A stretch of DNA of 64,000 nt, taken from Paenibacillus harenae DSM 16969 (lineage in GTDB: Bacteria; Bacillota; Bacilli; Paenibacillales; Paenibacillaceae). The stretch spans positions 413,040 through 477,039 of the forward strand of contig NZ_KE383842.1 of NCBI RefSeq assembly GCF_000422465.1, in the 5' to 3' direction. Under the pieces are notes generated by a model. It was not told the origin of the DNA and did no database searches. It saw only the letters and a program-made list of their open reading frames with translations. Positions within the stretch are counted from its first letter, which is position 1. The number at the start of each line of letters is the position of its first letter. This document shows, in pieces, positions 53,929 to 62,681 of the stretch. Made by a program: the position numbers and the translations under genes.

Positions 53929-54201
53929 ATGAGCAGCAACGGGCAGTGCAAGGGCTGCAGCGACGAGTATCGCGTTACCGACGAGCAGATTGACCGGATT
54001 TTGGCGGCGCCGATGTTCTCATCCGGCATCAGCGTGCCGGACGAGGTGTATGAGCGGCGGCTTGCGCAGTGCGGCGCCTGCCCGAAGCTGCAATTCGGCA
54101 CGACCTGCGCCGTCTGCGGCTGCTTCGTCCGGATTGCGGCCAAGTACAAGGACCGCGCCTGTCCGCTCCCTGGCGGCAGCCGCTGGGCGAAGCATGCGTA
54201 A
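53929..54201 (+). CDS. DUF6171-like small zinc-binding protein
   Basis: 90 aa with CKGC at the N-terminus and a second cysteine set, CGACPKLQFGTTCAVCGCFV, plus a further Cys (RACPLPGG). Such spacing suggests one or two structural zinc or Fe-S sites. It starts 12 bases after the arabinofuranosidase gene and is probably co-transcribed. I associate it with DUF6171; no function is known to me. Confidence 0.75.
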   Translation: MSSNGQCKGCSDEYRVTDEQIDRILAAPMFSSGISVPDEVYERRLAQCGACPKLQFGTTCAVCGCFVRIAAKYKDRACPLPGGSRWAKHA

Positions 54202-54206
54202 GCGGG

Positions 54207-54266
54207 TTGCGAATTGAAGCTGAAGCTCGTCATTACACGGGATCCAATCCGGTATAGATGCGGTAA
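54207..54266 (+). repeat. 60-base direct repeat, copy 1
   Basis: Begins TTGCGAATTGAAGCTGAAGC and ends GGTATAGATGCGGTAA; about five-sixths identical by eye to the copy at 54474-54533, 267 bases further on. Confidence 0.8.
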
Positions 54267-54473
54267 GCCTCATTTTAGATTTTTGACCCGCTGATACTTT
54301 AACCGCCAAAGAACTCAATTGCTCGCTGTATGGTACTATAGTGGGTTATTGCAGTAACTTTGGTTTGTTTGTCGGTGTGTCGGCGGCTATACTGTATTCC
54401 ATCCAATCAAATGTGCGAATTCAGCCGAAAAAACGGGTATGTTGGCGTGCACGCTGGATGAATTCCATCATAG

Positions 54474-54533
54474 CTGCAAATTGTAGCTGAAACTCGTCAA
54501 TACATTGGATCAAATCCAGTATAGATGCGGTAA
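54474..54533 (+). repeat. 60-base direct repeat, copy 2
   Basis: Begins CTGCAAATTGTAGCTGAAAC and ends AGTATAGATGCGGTAA; see copy 1. Confidence 0.8.
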
Positions 54534-54568
54534 AACGAATATGAATGTTTTGGGTGATAAACCATAAC

Positions 54569-54600
54569 AAATAGCCGGGCGGCAGCGCCCGGCTATTTCG
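54569..54600. terminator. Perfect hairpin, probable terminator
   Basis: AAATAGCCGGGCG / CGCCCGGCTATTT around GCAG, 13 perfect pairs; 370 bases beyond the DUF6171-like gene, the repeats lying between. Confidence 0.7.
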
Positions 54601-54611
54601 CAGCTTCTGAG

Positions 54612-54745
54612 AAGTTTTACATTTATATGCGCTTAGAATTCTCTGCGATACCGTTATTAGGGTGAGCTTGCTTCAGGAGTCGCTTCAGAAAATACGGAGT
54701 AAACGGTTGGCGTCCTCTGCTGAGGACGCCAATAGGCGTTTCTGC
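54612..54745. repeat. Dispersed hairpin element, copy 1
   Basis: AAGTTTTACATTTATA at the left, then CTCTGCGATACCGTT, and a right part AACGGTTGGCGTCCTC-tgct-GAGGACGCCAATAGGCGTTTCT with a perfect 11-bp stem (54707-54732). The same order of motifs recurs at 63184-63268. It could double as the melA terminator, although no T-run follows. Confidence 0.6.
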
Positions 54746-54756
54746 CTGGCTAATGT

Positions 54757-56055
54757 TTAGTTATATTTCGGAAGCCAGCTGCCATGCGCTTCGATCAGAT
54801 CGTCGCAGAGCGATACGATGTCGTCCATGGAAAGCTCGGCGGACGTATGCGGATCAAGCAGCGCCGCATGGTATATATGGTCGCGCTTGCCGGTGATGGC
54901 CGCTTCGATCGTGAGCAGCTGCGTATTGATATTGGTCCGGTTCAAGGCGGCCAGCTGCGGCGGCAGATCGCCGACATAAGTAGGCGTTACGCCGTTCGCA
55001 TCGACGAGGCAAGGCACCTCGACGCACGCCTCCTTCGGAAGGTTCGTGATCAGCCCCGTGTTCATGACGTTGCCGCCGATTTTGAACGGATTGTTCGTTT
55101 CGACCGCTTCTAAAATATAGGAGGCATATTCATGGCTGCGCTTATGCTCGAGATTGCGGTCGGTAACCAGCTCGTCGCGCATCGTCTTCCAGCGTTCGAT
55201 TTGGTTCACGCAGCGGCGCGGGTATTCATCGAGCGGAATATTGAAGCGGTCAACCAGCTCCGGATAGCTTTTCTTAATGAAGTAGGGATGGTATTCGGCA
55301 TTATGCTCGGAAGATTCCGTAATATAGTAGCCGAATTTCAGCATGAGCTCGTAACGAACCATATCGTTATGCTTTTCCTTCTGCTTCTCGGCAGCGCGGC
55401 GTTTGATCTCCGGATAGAGGTCGATGCCGTCCTTCGATGCTTCAAGCAGCCAAGCCATATGGTTAATGCCGGCGATTTTGTACTTGACGCCGGTCGTATC
55501 GATCTCCAGATGCTTGAACAAGTGCGGCACGCATACTTGAACGCTGTGGCAGAGACCGACGGTATTAACGCCGCCGTAGGTGTTCATGACGTTCGTCAGA
55601 ACGGCCATCGGGTTCGTATAGTTCAGGAACAGAGCGTCCGGACACACCTCGTTAATGTCGCGGGCAAAATCAAGCATGACCGGGATCGTGCGCAAATTCC
55701 GGAAAATCCCCCCGATTCCTACCGTGTCGGCGATCGTTTGACGCAGACCGTATTTCTTCGGAATTTCAAAGTCCGTAATGGTGCATGGATCGTAGCCGCC
55801 GACTTGGATGGCGTTGACGACGTATTTTGCCCCGCGAAGCGCTTCCTTCCGGTCGGTATATGCCTTTATCCGGCATGTGCTTTCGCTTGTCTTCTTAATG
55901 TTGAGCAGCATCTGCTCGGAGTCTCGCAGCCGCTCCATGTCAATATCGAATAAAGCGATTTCAAAATCTTGCAGAGCAGGCGTCTGCATGACGTCGCCGA
56001 GAATGTTTTTGGCAAAAACGGTGCTTCCCGCTCCAATAAACGTAATTTTGGACAT
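54757..56055 (-). CDS. melA: Alpha-galactosidase, GH4
   Basis: 432 aa NAD+ and Mn2+-dependent glycosidase. N-terminal nucleotide-binding motif KITFIGAGSTVFAKNILGDV, metal and active-site Cys-His in GLCHSVQ (the CHSV form is typical of alpha-galactosidases in GH4), GINHMAW, and LNYTNPMAV. It cleaves by redox-assisted elimination. The C-terminal part matches MelA. It probably hydrolyses melibiose or raffinose-type sugars; other GH4 activities (for example galacturonidase) cannot be wholly excluded. A divergent AraC regulator at 56204 likely controls it. Confidence 0.93.
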   Translation of the reverse strand: MSKITFIGAGSTVFAKNILGDVMQTPALQDFEIALFDIDMERLRDSEQMLLNIKKTSESTCRIKAYTDRKEALRGAKYVVNAIQVGGYDPCTITDFEIPKKYGLRQTIADTVGIGGIFRNLRTIPVMLDFARDINEVCPDALFLNYTNPMAVLTNVMNTYGGVNTVGLCHSVQVCVPHLFKHLEIDTTGVKYKIAGINHMAWLLEASKDGIDLYPEIKRRAAEKQKEKHNDMVRYELMLKFGYYITESSEHNAEYHPYFIKKSYPELVDRFNIPLDEYPRRCVNQIERWKTMRDELVTDRNLEHKRSHEYASYILEAVETNNPFKIGGNVMNTGLITNLPKEACVEVPCLVDANGVTPTYVGDLPPQLAALNRTNINTQLLTIEAAITGKRDHIYHAALLDPHTSAELSMDDIVSLCDDLIEAHGSWLPKYN

Positions 56056-56203
56056 GATTCATTTGCCTCCTAAAAAGTTTATTTCCGACTCCTTCAGTAT
56101 AAGGATGCCTCTCCCAAATGAATATGGAAGGAACGAAGCAATATATGGAGAAATGTTGCATCATATAGTATGATAATGTAAGCAGCAGAAAGGGGGCAAT
56201 GTA

Positions 56204-57070
56204 GTGGAAACGCATCGCAGCATATCGCTTAACATAAATGCCGCTCCTTTAAAAGGAGAAATGTCGGTTTTATTTAGCGGCCATGGGGAGCCGCTGGGCG
56301 GGCATTTTATCGGGCCTTGCGTGCACAGCTATTACTTGATCCATATCGTACTGAGCGGAGAGGGGATATTCGAAACGCTGGGAGAAACGCATTCTTTACG
56401 GGCGGGGGACGCGTTTGTTATTTTTCCGGATATATTGGTCAAATACGAGGCGAGCGTGGAGATTCCGTGGACGTACATGTGGGTAGGCTTCTCCGGTGAA
56501 ATCGTCGAGGACTCGCTGACCTCGATCGGCATCACGCCGGACAGGGCGGTCATTCGGGGCTGCTCCTTGCCCGTGATGAAGCGGATGTTCAAAAATCTGC
56601 GCAAAAGCTTGCAAAAAACGGAGTATCCGCAAGCGGGAAATATGGAGTCTTCCGGCTGGCTTCGGTTGATTATGGGCGAGCTGGCGCTGCTTCATCAGCC
56701 GGCGGATGCCGAGGCGAAGACGACGCCGTCACGCTCATTCCGGCAAATCGACCAGGCCATCCGCTTGCTTTCCCTGCAATACGGCAAGCAGCTGTCCATC
56801 GAAGAAATCGCTCGGTCATTAGGCTATCACCGGGCGCATTTGTCCAAGCTGTTCAAGGAAGCGACAGGCCTTTCCCCGATGCAGTATTTGTTCAAGGTAA
56901 GGATGAAGAAGGCGGAGGAGCTGCTCGAAGGCGAGCTGACCGTCGCGCAAATCGCGGCTTCTGTGGGCTATAACGACCCGCTGTTCTTTACCAAGCAGTT
57001 CCACAAGTGGAGCGGGCAATCCCCGACCGATTTCCGGAGGGGACGAAGAGATAGGGACAAGCTATCGTAG
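56204..57070 (+). CDS. AraC-family regulator, probably of melA
   Basis: 288 aa. N-terminal cupin sensor (HSYYLIHIVLSGEGIFETLG, RAGDAFVIFPDILVKYE) and two C-terminal helix-turn-helix motifs (IARSLGYHRAHLSKLFKEA, VAQIAASVGYNDPLFFTKQF). Starts with GTG behind AAAGGGGG. Divergent from the GH4 gene with 148 bases between starts, the arrangement of MelR/RafR-type activators responding to alpha-galactosides. Its last codons overlap a direct repeat. Confidence 0.93.
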   Translation: METHRSISLNINAAPLKGEMSVLFSGHGEPLGGHFIGPCVHSYYLIHIVLSGEGIFETLGETHSLRAGDAFVIFPDILVKYEASVEIPWTYMWVGFSGEIVEDSLTSIGITPDRAVIRGCSLPVMKRMFKNLRKSLQKTEYPQAGNMESSGWLRLIMGELALLHQPADAEAKTTPSRSFRQIDQAIRLLSLQYGKQLSIEEIARSLGYHRAHLSKLFKEATGLSPMQYLFKVRMKKAEELLEGELTVAQIAASVGYNDPLFFTKQFHKWSGQSPTDFRRGRRDRDKLS

Positions 57071-57165
57071 TCGGCATTTGATTCGATAGCATCGGTTTGC
57101 GGTGTGCCAGTGGGCTGTCAGCAGGTCGTAGTCGGCATTTGATTCGATATTATCAGTTTACGGTG
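57066..57165 (+). repeat. 39-base direct repeat overlapping the AraC stop codon
   Basis: CGTAGTCGGCATTTGATTCG and the next 19 bases occur at 57066-57104 and again at 57127-57165 with four differences. The first copy includes the TAG stop codon, so a small duplication of the gene end is visible. Confidence 0.85.
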
Positions 57166-57500
57166 CGAGAGTTGATTGCTAGCTGATTGGTTGATTGCTA
57201 TCGTGAAGCAACTGTAGTTAAGCGGAAAATCCCCCTCTAAAATCAGCAGAAACTCATCATACCATCAGCATAACTGGAATTCCTCCCGTTAATTACATTA
57301 CATGCGGTTCACTTGATCCAAATCAATGGGAATAACAGGAGAAAATCCCGCTAGATGAGCGAAATAACGTTTTCGTTGTCATTTAGTAGGAGGAATTCCG
57401 GTTAGCAAGGCCGGTTAGCAAGACCGGAAGCTTCTTAAGCGGGTAATACCGTTTCAAGCAGTAAGCGAATATTCAAAATTTACGAATGCCACCACTTGCG
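57166..57500. other. Gene-free region with palindrome array 2
   Basis: 335 bases between the AraC and LacI genes without a supportable gene; most of it is occupied by the second palindrome array. Confidence 0.7.
57217..57459. repeat. Array 2 of periodic degenerate palindromes (five units)
   Basis: Same family as the array at 10877-11456. Core centres at 57229, 57281, 57343, 57394 and 57447, spacings 52, 62, 51 and 53. Best unit: GGAATTCCTCCCGTTAAT near 57277-57294; others include GGAGAAAATCCCGCTAGAT and TAGTAGGAGGAATTCCGG. Confidence 0.8.
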
Positions 57501-58514
57501 TCACGTAATGTCCTTCACCGACCTGCGTATGATAAGGTCGGCGGGCAGCACGATTTTTTTCCATGGCAGCGAGGTTCCGCGTTCCTGGATGCGTTCGATC
57601 AGCATCTGCATGCCCATGTAGCCGAATTGGTATGCCTGCTGCGCCGCTACCGTTAAGAAAGGCTCAATCTCCGAGTACGGCCCCAGATCGTCGAAGCAGA
57701 CGATCGACATATGCTCCGGCACGCCGATTCCGCGGTCTCGCAGCAGCCTCATGACTTCGATGGCCAGCACGTTGTTGCCCGCTACAATCGCGGTCGGCAG
57801 CGGATCCATCCGTTCGATCCACTGCTCCATTTCCGTTAAATCGTTTAACGGACCGAAGCTTGTTTCATATACATACCGTTCATCATACGGCAGATCGTTC
57901 AGCTTAAGGCCGTCCTGATAGCCTTGCAGCCTCAGGCGGGCGCTGGAGATGGAGGACGAACCGTTAACCATCGCGATGCTGCGGTGGCCCAGCGCGATGA
58001 GATGCTCGACCAGTCTCCGCGCGCCGTCCTTGCTGTCCCCGAGCACAATATCGCATGCTATGCCGGGCACCTCGCGATCGAGCAGCACGAACGGAACGTT
58101 GTGCCTCCGCAGCGATTCCAGATGCGGCAGCGAAGGGTCGCCCGCCGGCGCGACCAGCACGCCGTCGACCCTCGCCGTCAGTATCGTCGTGATGTAATCC
58201 GATTCCTTCTCGAGGTTTTCATCGCTGTTGCCGAAGAGGAGCCGGTAGCCCGACTTCTTCGCCGCATCCTCCGCGCCGCGCGCGAGCGTCGTATAGAACG
58301 GGTTCATAATATCGGTGATGAGCAGGAAGAGAAGCTTCGTCTGCTGCAGAACCAGACTTCGCGCCGTTTGGTTCGGCACGTAATTCAGCTCCTCCATGAC
58401 GCGCTTTACCTTCGCTCTTGTTTTTTCGCTTATTTTGCCAGTGTTATTGATAACTCTGGAGACGGTCATTGCGGATACGTTTGCTTTGGCCGCTATGTCA
58501 TAGATCGTTACCAT
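57501..58514 (-). CDS. LacI-family regulator, probably of the fucose genes
   Basis: 337 aa. Helix-turn-helix and hinge at 1-58 (VTIYDIAAKANVSAMTVSRV, VPNQTARSLVLQQTK), then a sugar-binding core (LLITDIMNPFYTTLARGAED, MVNGSSSISSARLRLQGYQD, IVAGNNVLAIEVMRLL). SD AGGGGAC. It is divergent from fucI, and a palindrome with LacI symmetry covers the fucI start site. It most likely represses the fucose operon; the inducer is probably L-fucose, fuculose or its phosphate. Confidence 0.93.
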   Translation of the reverse strand: MVTIYDIAAKANVSAMTVSRVINNTGKISEKTRAKVKRVMEELNYVPNQTARSLVLQQTKLLFLLITDIMNPFYTTLARGAEDAAKKSGYRLLFGNSDENLEKESDYITTILTARVDGVLVAPAGDPSLPHLESLRRHNVPFVLLDREVPGIACDIVLGDSKDGARRLVEHLIALGHRSIAMVNGSSSISSARLRLQGYQDGLKLNDLPYDERYVYETSFGPLNDLTEMEQWIERMDPLPTAIVAGNNVLAIEVMRLLRDRGIGVPEHMSIVCFDDLGPYSEIEPFLTVAAQQAYQFGYMGMQMLIERIQERGTSLPWKKIVLPADLIIRRSVKDIT

Positions 58515-58560
58515 TACTTTTGTCCCCTTATAGATAAATCATAAGTACTATCATACAAAA

Positions 58561-58575
58561 AAGTAAGCGTTGACA
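58561..58575. promoter_or_regulatory. Candidate cre site of the fuc operon
   Basis: AAGTAAGCGTTGACA matches the CcpA box WTGNAANCGNWNNCW at 14 of 15 positions and overlaps the -35 box of the fucI promoter. Confidence 0.55.
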
Positions 58576-58598
58576 GCAAGCATTATCCTTGTTATTTT
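58570..58598 (+). promoter_or_regulatory. Sigma-A promoter of the fuc operon
   Basis: Perfect TTGACA (58570-58575), 17-base spacer, TATTTT (58593-58598). The expected transcription start near 58605 falls inside the palindromic operator. Confidence 0.65.
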
Positions 58599-58601
58599 AA
58601 G

Positions 58602-58613
58602 GTTATCGATAAC
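58602..58613. promoter_or_regulatory. LacI-type operator over the fucI transcription start
   Basis: Perfect 12-base palindrome GTTATCGATAAC with central CG, placed at the expected +1 of the fucI promoter and 29 bases before the fucI ATG. Confidence 0.6.
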
Positions 58614-58642
58614 ATTAATCTTACTTATTGGAGGTATTTATA

Positions 58643-60433
58643 ATGACGGACACAAGCTTTCGTTTTCAATCCGGCTTCCCGAAGATCGGTATTCGCCCGA
58701 CGATTGACGGCCGGCGCAAAGGAGTCCGCGAATCGCTAGAGGAGCAAACGATGAACATGGCCATCGCAACGGCGAAGCTGTTGTCGGAGCATCTCCGTTA
58801 CCCGAACGGCGAGCCGGTCGAGTGCATTATTGCCGACAGCTGTATCGGAGGCGTGGCGGAAGCGGCTGCTTGTGCCGATAAATTCGCCAAATCCGGCGTA
58901 GGCGTATCGATAACCGTTACGCCATGCTGGTGCTATGGCACAGAAACGATGGATATGGATCCGCATATTCCGAAGGCGGTATGGGGCTTTAACGGTACGG
59001 AGCGTCCGGGCGCGGTATACTTGGCAGCCGTTCTTTCCGGTTATGCGCAAAAAGGTCTTCCTGCCTTCGGCATTTACGGCGAGCATGTGCAGGATGCCGG
59101 CGACACGAATGTGCCTGAGGACGTTCAAGGCAAGCTGATCGGATTCGCCAAGGCGGCTCTTGCCGTCGCTTATATGAAAGGGAAATCCTACTTGTCGATG
59201 GGCTCGGTATCGATGGGGATTGCCGGCTCGATCGTGAACGATACGTTCTTCCAGGAATATCTGGGCATGCGCAACGAATACATCGACATGACTGAATATG
59301 TTCGCCGGATGGATGAACACATTTACGATCCTGCAGAGTTTGAGAAAGCGCTCGCATGGGTGAAGGAGAACTGCATCGAAGGGCCGGATAACAACCGCGA
59401 AGAGCTTCAGCAGTCGAGGGAGAAGAAGGATAAGGATTGGGAAACGGTTGTCAAAATGACGCAAATTGCCCGCGACCTTATGGTCGGCAATCCGAAGCTC
59501 GCGGAGCTTGGATTCGGCGAAGAGGCGCTCGGGCATAACGCGATCGTATCCGGCTTCCAGGGCCAGCGGCAGTGGACGGACCATTTTCCGAACGGGGACT
59601 TCCTGGAATCGATTCTGAACTCCTCCTTCGATTGGAACGGCATCCGCGCGCCGTATATCGTCGCAACGGAGAACGACAGCCTCAACGGCGCGGTTATGCT
59701 GTTCGGCTATCTGCTTACGAACACGGCGCAAATTTTCGCCGATGTCCGCACCTACTGGAGCCCGGAATCGGTAGAGCGCGTGACAGGCTTTAAGCTCGAC
59801 AACGACGCGGAGAACGGCGTGCTTCATCTGATCAACTCCGGTTCGGCGACGCTGGACGGAACTGGCGAGCAGTCGAAAGACGGCAAGCCGGTGATGAAGC
59901 CGTTCTGGGATATCAGCGAAGAGGAAGCGCAGAAATGTCTGGACGCCACGTCCTGGCGCCCGGCTAACACGGAATATTTCCGCGGCGGCGGCTACTCCTC
60001 GGATTTCATGACGCGCGGCGGCATGCCGATGACGATGTCGCGGATTAATTTGGTAAAGGGAATCGGTCCCGTGCTGCAAATCGCGGAAGGCTATACGGTC
60101 GACCTGCCTGCTCATGTCCACGATGCGCTTGACCAAAGAACGGATCCGACCTGGCCGACGACCTGGTTCGCGCCGGTCATTACTGGCGAGGGCTCGTTCC
60201 GCTCCGTCTATGAAGTCATGAATAATTGGGGAGCGAACCATGGCTCCATCAGCTACGGCCATATTGGCGCAGATCTCATTACGCTGGCTTCTATGCTTCG
60301 TATCCCGGTCAACATGCATAACGTGGCGGAGGAACGCATTTTCCGTCCGCGGGCATGGGGTTTATTCGGCACTGCGGAGCTGGAGAGCGCAGATTTCCGG
60401 GCATGTCAAAACTTCGGCCCGATCTATAAATAA
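58643..60433 (+). CDS. fucI: L-fucose isomerase
   Basis: 596 aa Mn2+-dependent ketol isomerase converting L-fucose to L-fuculose (also D-arabinose to D-ribulose in E. coli). Recognisable throughout: [20 protein letters not shown] at the N-terminus, [20 protein letters not shown] with metal-binding Glu, FADVRTYW with Asp, and a C-terminal [16 protein letters not shown] containing the ligand His. ATG 58643 lies 7 bases behind GGAGGT. First gene of a four-gene operon. The known side activity on D-arabinose is notable because candidate D-arabinan enzymes lie at the other end of the window. Confidence 0.96.
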   Translation: MTDTSFRFQSGFPKIGIRPTIDGRRKGVRESLEEQTMNMAIATAKLLSEHLRYPNGEPVECIIADSCIGGVAEAAACADKFAKSGVGVSITVTPCWCYGTETMDMDPHIPKAVWGFNGTERPGAVYLAAVLSGYAQKGLPAFGIYGEHVQDAGDTNVPEDVQGKLIGFAKAALAVAYMKGKSYLSMGSVSMGIAGSIVNDTFFQEYLGMRNEYIDMTEYVRRMDEHIYDPAEFEKALAWVKENCIEGPDNNREELQQSREKKDKDWETVVKMTQIARDLMVGNPKLAELGFGEEALGHNAIVSGFQGQRQWTDHFPNGDFLESILNSSFDWNGIRAPYIVATENDSLNGAVMLFGYLLTNTAQIFADVRTYWSPESVERVTGFKLDNDAENGVLHLINSGSATLDGTGEQSKDGKPVMKPFWDISEEEAQKCLDATSWRPANTEYFRGGGYSSDFMTRGGMPMTMSRINLVKGIGPVLQIAEGYTVDLPAHVHDALDQRTDPTWPTTWFAPVITGEGSFRSVYEVMNNWGANHGSISYGHIGADLITLASMLRIPVNMHNVAEERIFRPRAWGLFGTAELESADFRACQNFGPIYK

Positions 60434-60447
60434 ACGGAGGTACTATC

Positions 60448-61107
60448 ATGAGCAGCACGGATATTCGAAACGAGCTTTGCAAATACGCCCGCAAGACCGT
60501 CGCGAACAAGCTGGTCGTCGGCCCGGGCGGCAACATCAGCGCCAAGTATGAAGGGAAAATGTACTTGTCGCCGAGCGGCTTCGCGCTGGATGAGATCGAA
60601 CCGCATCAATGGGTAGAGGTGGATATCGAGACCGGCGATATTACGGATATCGCCCTGCGCCCGTCATCCGAGGTGCTCATGCACTTGTATGCATACCGCG
60701 CAAATCCCGACATCGGCGCGATCGTACACACGCATCCGCCGTACTGCATCGCGTTCACGCTGGTGGAGCAGGAGCTTCCGATTATGTTCCCGGACCAGGC
60801 GGCGCTCGTCGGCAAGACGGTGTATGTCCCATATGTGCTGCCGACGACGGATCGCCTTGCCGACGCCTATGTGGAGAAGGTGAACGAAGCCAGCTCCGTC
60901 CTGCTGGGCAACCACGGTCTCGTTACTTCCGGCCGCAATTTGAGAGAGGCTTATTACCGGACGGAGGTCGTTGAAGAAAGCGCGAAAATTTATTTGATCG
61001 CGACGGCCATTCGCGAGCCAAAGGTGCTTACGAAGGAAGAATTCGAGGAAATCGCTTCACTGGAGAGCGAGGCTTACCGGATTGAACTGCTGCAAAAGAT
61101 GAAGTAA
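60448..61107 (+). CDS. fucA: L-fuculose-1-phosphate aldolase (class II aldolase)
   Basis: 219 aa zinc aldolase splitting L-fuculose 1-phosphate into dihydroxyacetone phosphate and L-lactaldehyde. Phosphate-binding GPGGNIS, catalytic Glu in PSSEVLMH, and zinc His in VHTHPP and GNHGLV. SD CGGAGGT, 14 bases after fucI. Lactaldehyde reductase or dehydrogenase is not encoded next to it. Confidence 0.93.
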   Translation: MSSTDIRNELCKYARKTVANKLVVGPGGNISAKYEGKMYLSPSGFALDEIEPHQWVEVDIETGDITDIALRPSSEVLMHLYAYRANPDIGAIVHTHPPYCIAFTLVEQELPIMFPDQAALVGKTVYVPYVLPTTDRLADAYVEKVNEASSVLLGNHGLVTSGRNLREAYYRTEVVEESAKIYLIATAIREPKVLTKEEFEEIASLESEAYRIELLQKMK

Positions 61108-61148
61108 CCCGCAGACGTAACATGTCATTCAGTTGGGAGGCTCACAGG

Positions 61149-62648
61149 ATGGAGAAGCTAACAACGGTGCTTGCTTTTGACCTTGGCGCCAGCAGCGGCA
61201 GAGCGTTGATCGGCGAGCTGGCGCCTGACGGAACGGGAGGCGGGCCGAGGCTGCGGGTAACGGAAATTCACCGATTTCCCAATTATGCGATAGCCGTGAA
61301 CGGGCATTTGCACTGGGACATTCTGCGGCTGCTCCATGAGCTGAAGACGGCGATCCGCAAAGCCTTTCAAGAGGGCTATCATCCCCAAACGTTCGGCATC
61401 GATACTTGGGGCGTCGATTTCGGGCTGCTGGATGCCGGCGGCGAGCTACTCGGCAACCCTTACCATTATCGCGATCCGCAGACGGAAGGCATTGCGGAGG
61501 AGCTGATCGGACTGCTCGGGAAGGACAGCTTATACGAGCAGGGCGGCCTGCAGTTCATGCCCTTCAATACGATTAATCAGCTGTACGCCATGAGCAAAGC
61601 CGGTTCGGCTAAGCTGGCGGCAGCCGACACGCTGCTTCTTACGCCCGATCTGCTGGCTTACTTTCTGACAAGGCGCAAGGTATGCGAGTTTACGATGGCG
61701 ACAACGACGCAGCTGTACCGGCCGAAGGAGCAGACCTGGAATACGGCGCTCATGGATCGTCTCGGCATCCCGTCGAAGCTGTTTTTGGAGCCGATCCATC
61801 CCGGCACGGGAATCGGTCCGTTAACGGCGGAGGTATGCGAGGAGCTGGATGTGCCGCCGATCGAAGCCGTTGCGGTCGGGACGCACGATACGGAATCCGC
61901 CGTTGCGGCAGTGCCTGCCTTAGGCGAAGGGCCGTTCGCGTACCTCGTCTGCGGCACCTGGTCACTGCTGGGTACCGAGCTTGCGCAGCCGCTGGTGACG
62001 CCGGAAGCGATGGCGCTGGATTTCTCGAATGAAGGCGGTGCCTGCGGCACGTATCAGCTGCTCAAGAACATTATGGGTTTGTGGATTTTACAGGAATGCA
62101 AGCGGGAGTGGGATGAGCAGGGCCAAGTCGTGTCGTTCGCCGAGCTGGTTGTGCTCGCTGAACAGGCTGAGCCGTTTCGCAGCTTCATTTATCCGGATGA
62201 TCCGGCATTCTATGCGCCGTCCGGCATGGTAGGCCGCATTCAAGCGTACTGTAGTGAAACGTCGCAGCCGGTGCCCGAATCGATGGGCGAGGTGGCGAGA
62301 TGCGTCTTGGAAAGCCTTGCGCTCAGATACCGGCAAGCGCTGGAGCAGATGGAGGCGTTAACCGGTCATGCGTATAAGGGGCTGCACATGGTGGGCGGCG
62401 GCATTCAGAATCAGCTGCTTTGCCGTCTTACCGCCGATGCTATCGGCCGTCAGGTGTGGACCGGTCCCGTTGAAGCGAGCGCGATCGGCAATATGCTGAT
62501 GCAGCTTGTTGCACAGGGCAAATGCGTGAATCTGCGGGATGCCCGGCAGCTGGTGGCCGCTTCGTTTCCAGTGGATACTTACGAGCCATCGGGGTCGGGT
62601 GATTGGAACAAAACGTACGAGGCTTTTAAGCTGCTTCCCGCAAAATAG
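61149..62648 (+). CDS. rhaB: FGGY sugar kinase, rhamnulokinase/fuculokinase type
   Basis: 499 aa. Sequence type is RhaB: LAFDLGASSGRALIGEL at the N-terminus, FGIDTWGVDFGLLD, VGTHDTESAV, CGTWSLLGTEL, and GGGIQNQLLCRLTADA. The position between fuculose-phosphate aldolase and the mutarotase implies it phosphorylates L-fuculose in vivo, as RhaB-like kinases can act on L-fuculose. ATG 61149 lies behind GGGAGG; a start at 61122 has no site. Two kinase names are therefore possible; operon context favours fuculokinase activity. Confidence 0.92.
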   Translation: MEKLTTVLAFDLGASSGRALIGELAPDGTGGGPRLRVTEIHRFPNYAIAVNGHLHWDILRLLHELKTAIRKAFQEGYHPQTFGIDTWGVDFGLLDAGGELLGNPYHYRDPQTEGIAEELIGLLGKDSLYEQGGLQFMPFNTINQLYAMSKAGSAKLAAADTLLLTPDLLAYFLTRRKVCEFTMATTTQLYRPKEQTWNTALMDRLGIPSKLFLEPIHPGTGIGPLTAEVCEELDVPPIEAVAVGTHDTESAVAAVPALGEGPFAYLVCGTWSLLGTELAQPLVTPEAMALDFSNEGGACGTYQLLKNIMGLWILQECKREWDEQGQVVSFAELVVLAEQAEPFRSFIYPDDPAFYAPSGMVGRIQAYCSETSQPVPESMGEVARCVLESLALRYRQALEQMEALTGHAYKGLHMVGGGIQNQLLCRLTADAIGRQVWTGPVEASAIGNMLMQLVAQGKCVNLRDARQLVAASFPVDTYEPSGSGDWNKTYEAFKLLPAK

Positions 62649-62681
62649 CAATGGATATATGGGCGAAAGGACGAGGTATAT

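Larger units (their letters stand above)
54202..54756. other. Intergenic region with dispersed repeats, no gene seen
   Basis: 555 bases without a supportable gene. It holds a pair of ~60-base direct repeats, a perfect hairpin terminator and one copy of a hairpin-containing element also found near 63.2 kb. Confidence 0.7.

Noticed and set aside
55132..55953. Open frame antisense to the GH4 gene
   Set aside because: The opposite strand is a complete, well-conserved glycosidase; the frame is a codon-bias shadow.
58736..60319. Long open frame antisense to fucI (527 codons)
   Set aside because: Composition is Arg/His-rich and mirrors the codon bias of fucI on the other strand; no domain and no ribosome-binding site.
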